A stretch of 64,000 nt of DNA from Candidatus Baltobacteraceae bacterium (GTDB lineage: Bacteria > Vulcanimicrobiota > Vulcanimicrobiia > Vulcanimicrobiales > Vulcanimicrobiaceae). Numbering within the stretch: position 1 is the first letter of the stretch; every line of letters starts with the position of its first letter. Of this stretch, positions 60,356-64,000 are shown piece by piece. Both the position numbers and the translations under genes were made by a program. Under the pieces are notes generated by a model that saw only the letters and a list, made by a program, of their open reading frames with translations, was not told the DNA's origin and made no database searches. The stretch lies in NCBI GenBank assembly GCA_036488875.1, contig DASXGW010000008.1:248001-312000 (forward strand), in the 5' to 3' direction.

Positions 60356-61416
60356 GCCGGCGCGATCCGCAGCAGCGACCGCTTCTCGATGTGCGGCGCG
60401 ATCTCGTCGTAAAAACGATAGGGTAGGTGCCGCACGACGTCATCGACGGGGAGGCCCGTTTCGCGCCGCGCGCGGCCGATCTCTTCGCCGGCGCGCTCGT
60501 CGGAGAGTCCGCGCGTATTGAGCGCGATGCCGATCACTTTTGCGGGCTTGATCGTAGCAAGCAGTCTTTCGTGGATATCGATGAGGTCGCGATAGCTCAA
60601 GGTCGGCGTTTCGAACGATTCGATGTGCGTGCGCGTCGGATCGCAAACGAGCACCAACCCGTCGGGCGCCGATCCGGTCATCAGCGCCAGCGTTACCGGG
60701 GCGTACGCGGGATGGTTGATCGAGCCCTGACCCTCGACGACGATGAGATCGGCGCCTTCGTGCGCGGCGTAGAGCACGAGTTGCTCCGTTGCGCCGGGAG
60801 CAAAATCCGAGATCACGCGATCCACCGAGATACCCCAGCCCGCGATCATGATGCCGGTCTGTCCCGTCGGCACGAAGCGCGCTTTGGTTCCCTTTTCCGT
60901 TGCGGCGCGAACGAGCTCGAGTGCGACCGTCATTTTGCCGACGGCGCAATCGTTGCCCACCATCAAGAGAATCGGCGCGACTACGTCGTAGACGGCGCCG
61001 CTGAAGATCGGCGTGTCCGGCGGTTTGCGTACGTCCCAAATCTCCACGCCGGCGCTCTCGGCTGCCGCTCGAAACTCGTCGTCGTCGCCGAGCATGTCGT
61101 GCAGGCCGCTCACAATTTCCAGTTTTGCCGCGATCGCGTCGAGCACGGCCTGACGCCAATCGTCCGGCAGTGCGCCACCCTTGGGCGCGGTGCCTATGAG
61201 CAATGAGGTCGGTTTAAACTCGAGTGCCCGATCGACCGTCGCGACGATCGGCGCGGTGCTGCGCAGATGCGGCAGTACGTCGGCGACGGTTTTGCCGGCG
61301 TATTCGGCATCGATGACCGCGACGACGTCGTCCGCACCGTAGGCAATGACGCCGTGCGCGGTTTTCGCGTCCCCGGCGAAACGTCCGGGCGCGAGAATGG
61401 CGTACCGGCGCTTCAC
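60352..61416 (-). CDS. DUF1611 protein, DgcN-like (D-glutamate N-acyltransferase candidate)
   Basis: 354 residues from the GTG at 61416, overlapping the epimerase stop (GTGA). An N-terminal Rossmann-like domain (RYAILAPGRFAGDAKTAHGV, LLIGTAPKGGALPDDW) precedes a P-loop domain with MVGNDCAVGKMTVALEL and VVEGQGSINHPAYAPV, the DUF1611 layout. Family members named DgcN were reported to N-acetylate D-glutamate together with a DgcA racemase; the adjacent epimerase fits that pair. DUF1611 proteins of other function exist, so the assignment rests on family plus context. Confidence 0.82.
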   Translation of the reverse strand: MKRRYAILAPGRFAGDAKTAHGVIAYGADDVVAVIDAEYAGKTVADVLPHLRSTAPIVATVDRALEFKPTSLLIGTAPKGGALPDDWRQAVLDAIAAKLEIVSGLHDMLGDDDEFRAAAESAGVEIWDVRKPPDTPIFSGAVYDVVAPILLMVGNDCAVGKMTVALELVRAATEKGTKARFVPTGQTGIMIAGWGISVDRVISDFAPGATEQLVLYAAHEGADLIVVEGQGSINHPAYAPVTLALMTGSAPDGLVLVCDPTRTHIESFETPTLSYRDLIDIHERLLATIKPAKVIGIALNTRGLSDERAGEEIGRARRETGLPVDDVVRHLPYRFYDEIAPHIEKRSLLRIAPA

Positions 61417-62432
61417 GTCAGCGCCGTTTCTTTCACACCTAAACCGGGAGCATCGGGAAGTACGATCTTTCCGCGATCGTACGTGATGCCGGCAAACGGA
61501 TCGCGTGCGGTCAAAAACGGGCCGTCGATGTCGGCCCAATCGACCAGCGGCGAGAGGTGAGCGGCCGCGGTTGCGGCGATCGCGCTCTCGACCATGCAGC
61601 CGAGCATGACCTTCATGCCCATCGCACGCGCCGTGTGAATCATCGCAAGTGCGCCGCGGATACCGCCGGTCTTGGCGAGCTTGACGTTGACGCCGTCGAC
61701 GCAACCGTAGAGCTGCGGCAGATCGCTTGCGACCATCGAATCTTCATCGGTAACGATAGGGATCGATACGCGCTCGCGAACGGCGCGCAGGCCTTGCGGA
61801 TTTCCGGCCGGAATCGGCTGCTCGCAGAACTCAATGTCGAAGCGCTCGAGCTCGCGCAAAACCTCCACCGCCGTTTCGACGTCCCAACCTTCGTTGGCGT
61901 CGATGCGAACGATACCGCGATACCGCTGCCGAATCAGCGTCATCGTTTCGACTTGCTCGGCAACCGAGCCGAGTCCGAGCTTCACCTTGAGAATCGGATG
62001 ATCGCCCACTTCGGCAACCTTGCGGATCGTCGTTTCGGGATCCGCGATGCCGATCGTGAACGACGTGACCGGGGTCAACGACGGATCGAGCCCGAGCAGC
62101 GCGTACAGCGGCTTACCGAGGTCTTTTCCGATCAGGTCGTGCAGCGCCAGGTCCAGACCGCCGCGCGCGGCGGGCGGAATGCCGTCGTGCAGCAGCGCTT
62201 CGAGGTTATACGGATCGTCCGACGCGAGTGCGTGCGTCGCAAAGTAGTCGATGACGCTTTCAACCGACTCGTCGTAGCGCTCGACCGGCGCGGCTTCGCC
62301 CAATCCCTCGAGCTCGCCGTATCTGACGCGCACCAGCGCCGTGCGGGAGACCGTCTCTTCGCCGCGCGCGATCTTAAACGGATGGACGAGCGGCAGCTCC
62401 AGCGATGAAACCGAAACCGAAAGCGCTGACAT
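61413..62432 (-). CDS. Enolase-superfamily dipeptide/N-acyl-amino-acid epimerase (DgcA-like)
   Basis: 339 residues. TIM-barrel acid-base epimerase with Lys149/Lys151 in LKVKLG, metal ligands Asp178 (DANEGW), Glu204 (FCEQP) and Asp229 (TDED), Lys254 in KLAKTGG, and Asp301-x-Asp303 in WADIDGP. The DxD is the element that holds the dipeptide N-terminus in L-Ala-D/L-Glu epimerases. With the following DUF1611 gene it resembles the DgcA-DgcN pair, in which DgcA racemises N-acetyl-D-glutamate. Either role leads from D-Glu to L-Glu. First gene of the four-gene operon; the candidate RNA lies just upstream. Confidence 0.88.
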   Translation of the reverse strand: MSALSVSVSSLELPLVHPFKIARGEETVSRTALVRVRYGELEGLGEAAPVERYDESVESVIDYFATHALASDDPYNLEALLHDGIPPAARGGLDLALHDLIGKDLGKPLYALLGLDPSLTPVTSFTIGIADPETTIRKVAEVGDHPILKVKLGLGSVAEQVETMTLIRQRYRGIVRIDANEGWDVETAVEVLRELERFDIEFCEQPIPAGNPQGLRAVRERVSIPIVTDEDSMVASDLPQLYGCVDGVNVKLAKTGGIRGALAMIHTARAMGMKVMLGCMVESAIAATAAAHLSPLVDWADIDGPFLTARDPFAGITYDRGKIVLPDAPGLGVKETALT

Positions 62433-62486
62433 ACGGTGCGCATTTCCATTTCTTAGTCCGCTATCCTCGAAGGACTTGACGGCCGG

Positions 62487-62495
62487 TGGTAAGGT
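62487..62495 (+). promoter_or_regulatory. Extended -10-like motif before candidate RNA
   Basis: TGG-TAAGGT fits an extended -10 (TGn plus TAnnnT) and places a start about seven bases downstream, at 62502, exactly where the closing helix of the candidate RNA begins. No good -35 stands at the usual distance; a TTGACG at 62476 is too close. Confidence 0.4.
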
Positions 62496-62501
62496 AGAGG
62501 G

Positions 62502-62730
62502 GCTCGACTGCGCATGGCGCGCAACGTGCTTTGGTGCCGAACCGACTAGTTGACTAAGGGAGCATCAGCTCCGGATACGACGGCCGGGTGAGCTACACGC
62601 TTGCCCAACCTGCGCCCGGGCCGCACCCACCTGCGAGAACGCAGGTTCGCATACCGGGTACGGCAGACGTTACGTGCGGTTGAGCGCGATTGAAGCAAGT
62701 GCGATGCGCCACGAGCGCATCGCACTTTGC
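62502..62730 (+). ncRNA. Candidate structured noncoding RNA of unknown family
   Basis: A gene-free stretch folds on the plus strand into a closed multi-branch structure. 62502-62513 pairs with 62674-62685 (12 continuous pairs, three G-U). 62535-62543 pairs with 62657-62665 (one mismatch). Inside are hairpins GGAGC-AUCA-GCUCC (62559-62572), 62581-62585/62619-62623 enclosing GGGUGAGC-UACAC-GCUUGCCC, and ACCUGCG-AGAA-CGCAGGU (62629-62646). G-U pairs make the plus strand the better folding one. A terminator-like hairpin follows. No match to tmRNA, RNase P, SRP, 6S or cobalamin riboswitch motifs was seen by eye. Confidence 0.45.
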
Positions 62731-63398
62731 ATTTCGGCGATGCTCGCGTCGCCCGACGGCTCGTCGAGGGCCAAGTATCCGCGAAACTGCGCGAAGCCGC
62801 GAATCACGTCGCCGACGGATCGTTCGGTTTCGTCACCTACGTTGCTCCACAACAGCACGCTGTTCGCGGCGAGCGCTGAAGGATCGCTTGCCGCGTCGAG
62901 CGCGCGCGGCTCCGGACCGAAGCGCAGCCACGCAGAATCGGTTTCCTTGGCGACGCGTTTGCAATCGTGCGTCGTTGCGGCGAACGTTCCCGGCGCGTTG
63001 CGCACGGCCAATGTGACGTTATGCGTTTTGGCAAGCGACGTCGCGGTGGATAAAGCGGCGAGCTGTTCGCTCCACGACCAGGTCGTTTCGGCGGCCAGCG
63101 GCGCCGCGACCAGGGGCGCGCCGACGGCGACTGCAATCCGCAAGGTCGCCGGCATGCGATCGTTCGACGCTCCGAAGAACCCCGCGTCGGATATTGCGGC
63201 GATCGTGAGGCCGCGGTCGGCTGCCATCTTCTTGACCTGCGCGAGATACTCGTCGTCGCTGCGGGGAAAGTGCCGGACGTCGAGCGCGATACCGTCGGCC
63301 GCAAGCTCTTGCGCGCACAGATCCACCCACTCCAACTGGGTGAGGTCCCCGCGCTCGATGACGCGATTGAGCGCGCTGCTGGCGGCGGCTAATTTCAC
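62670..63398 (-). CDS. Putative sugar-phosphate isomerase/AP-endonuclease-2-like TIM barrel
   Basis: 242 residues from the GTG at 63398, which has GGAGG about a dozen bases upstream; longer starts would overlap glyA. The order [43 protein letters not shown] and [18 protein letters not shown] is that of the xylose-isomerase-like TIM barrels. Metal ligands typical of the family are only partly evident, and the substrate is unknown. Its 3' end overlaps the terminator-like hairpin and closing helix of the candidate RNA on the other strand. Confidence 0.65.
   Translation of the reverse strand: MKLAAASSALNRVIERGDLTQLEWVDLCAQELAADGIALDVRHFPRSDDEYLAQVKKMAADRGLTIAAISDAGFFGASNDRMPATLRIAVAVGAPLVAAPLAAETTWSWSEQLAALSTATSLAKTHNVTLAVRNAPGTFAATTHDCKRVAKETDSAWLRFGPEPRALDAASDPSALAANSVLLWSNVGDETERSVGDVIRGFAQFRGYLALDEPSGDASIAEMQSAMRSWRIALASIALNRT
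62697..62735 (+). terminator. Perfect 13-bp hairpin, probable intrinsic terminator
   Basis: AAGTGCGATGCGC (62697-62709) and its exact complement (62715-62727) enclose the loop CACGA and are followed by TTTGCATTTC on the plus strand, a broken U-tract. The minus-strand side has no such tract, so it most likely ends the candidate RNA. It lies inside the last codons of the isomerase-like gene. Confidence 0.5.
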
Positions 63399-63401
63399 GG
63401 G

Positions 63402-63418
63402 GGAGGCTGTTCGCCTCC
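63402..63418 (-). promoter_or_regulatory. Hairpin covering the ribosome-binding site of the isomerase-like gene
   Basis: GGAGGC and GCCTCC pair around the loop TGTTC on the plus strand. On the minus strand the GGAGGC arm is the likely Shine-Dalgarno of the gene starting at 63398, so the hairpin would hide it. The 61-base region also separates this gene from the divergent glyA and must contain both promoters. Confidence 0.35.
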
Positions 63419-63459
63419 GCCCGGAATGTCCCCGTAGCGCGTCGAGCGAAGGGTCTGCC

Positions 63460-64000
<541 letters not shown>

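Noticed and set aside
62433-62669. Leader riboswitch of the epimerase operon on the minus strand
   Set aside because: Several helices rely on G-U pairs that exist only in plus-strand RNA, and no known riboswitch core motif was found. It remains possible but less likely than a plus-strand RNA.

Overview
The window looks like a chromosomal segment of a GC-rich, diderm, soil-type bacterium. The evidence is a TonB-dependent receptor with an N-terminal carboxypeptidase-regulatory-like domain, many lipoproteins with beta-propellers, ADP-heptose and LpxB-like genes, a non-discriminating-type AspRS and frequent GTG/TTG starts. The mixture resembles the Eremiobacterota (WPS-2)/Vulcanimicrobiota or Acidobacteria-like lineages; this assignment is an impression, not a computed result. 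No tRNA, rRNA, CRISPR array or transposase gene was recognised.

Layout. 1-11949: secreted and membrane proteins (truncated Vgb-like propeller, two glycosidase-like TIM barrels, a PQQ-propeller lipoprotein, two polytopic membrane proteins, a methyltransferase, a metallophosphoesterase). 12014-19116: core operon fabF-rnc-smc-purH. 19105-19746: MITE-like repeats around a small coiled-coil membrane protein. 19814-22225: phospholipase C-type lipoprotein and a CPBP protease. 22302-28533: three-gene operon of a Zn-type asparaginase II, an oligopeptide-binding lipoprotein fused to a cyanophycinase-like S51 peptidase, and a LuxR-type ATPase regulator. 28605-36569: TonB receptor, two NHL-type lipoproteins and a GT87-like membrane protein. 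36605-43135: a glyoxalase-family protein, a SARP/BTAD regulator, a fused YcgR-YcgQ-like permease and a GT83-like mannosyltransferase.

43172-55262: a long, tightly overlapping run hisS-accB-gmhA-hldA-hldC-lpxB-like-GT2-GT9-GT2-GT9-GT2-aspS plus two small secreted proteins; it makes ADP-heptose precursors and surface glycans between two tRNA synthetases. 55259-57829: family-5 UDG, MFS transporter, and trmL between inverted repeat copies. 57855-62432 (minus strand): a translationally coupled operon of a dipeptide/N-acyl-amino-acid epimerase (DgcA-like), a DUF1611 protein (DgcN-like), a peptide-binding lipoprotein and a C39-like protease, which together suggest use of D-glutamate or muropeptides. 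62487-62735: a candidate plus-strand structured RNA with its own promoter-like motif and terminator. 62670-64000: an isomerase-like TIM barrel and the start of glyA.

The strongest candidates for undescribed biology are the binding-protein/S51 peptidase fusion operon, the dgc-like operon with its own binding protein and protease, the structured RNA beside it, a lipoprotein N-terminal module shared between different propeller types, and repeat elements whose GTCAT end is tandemly duplicated together with flanking DNA.
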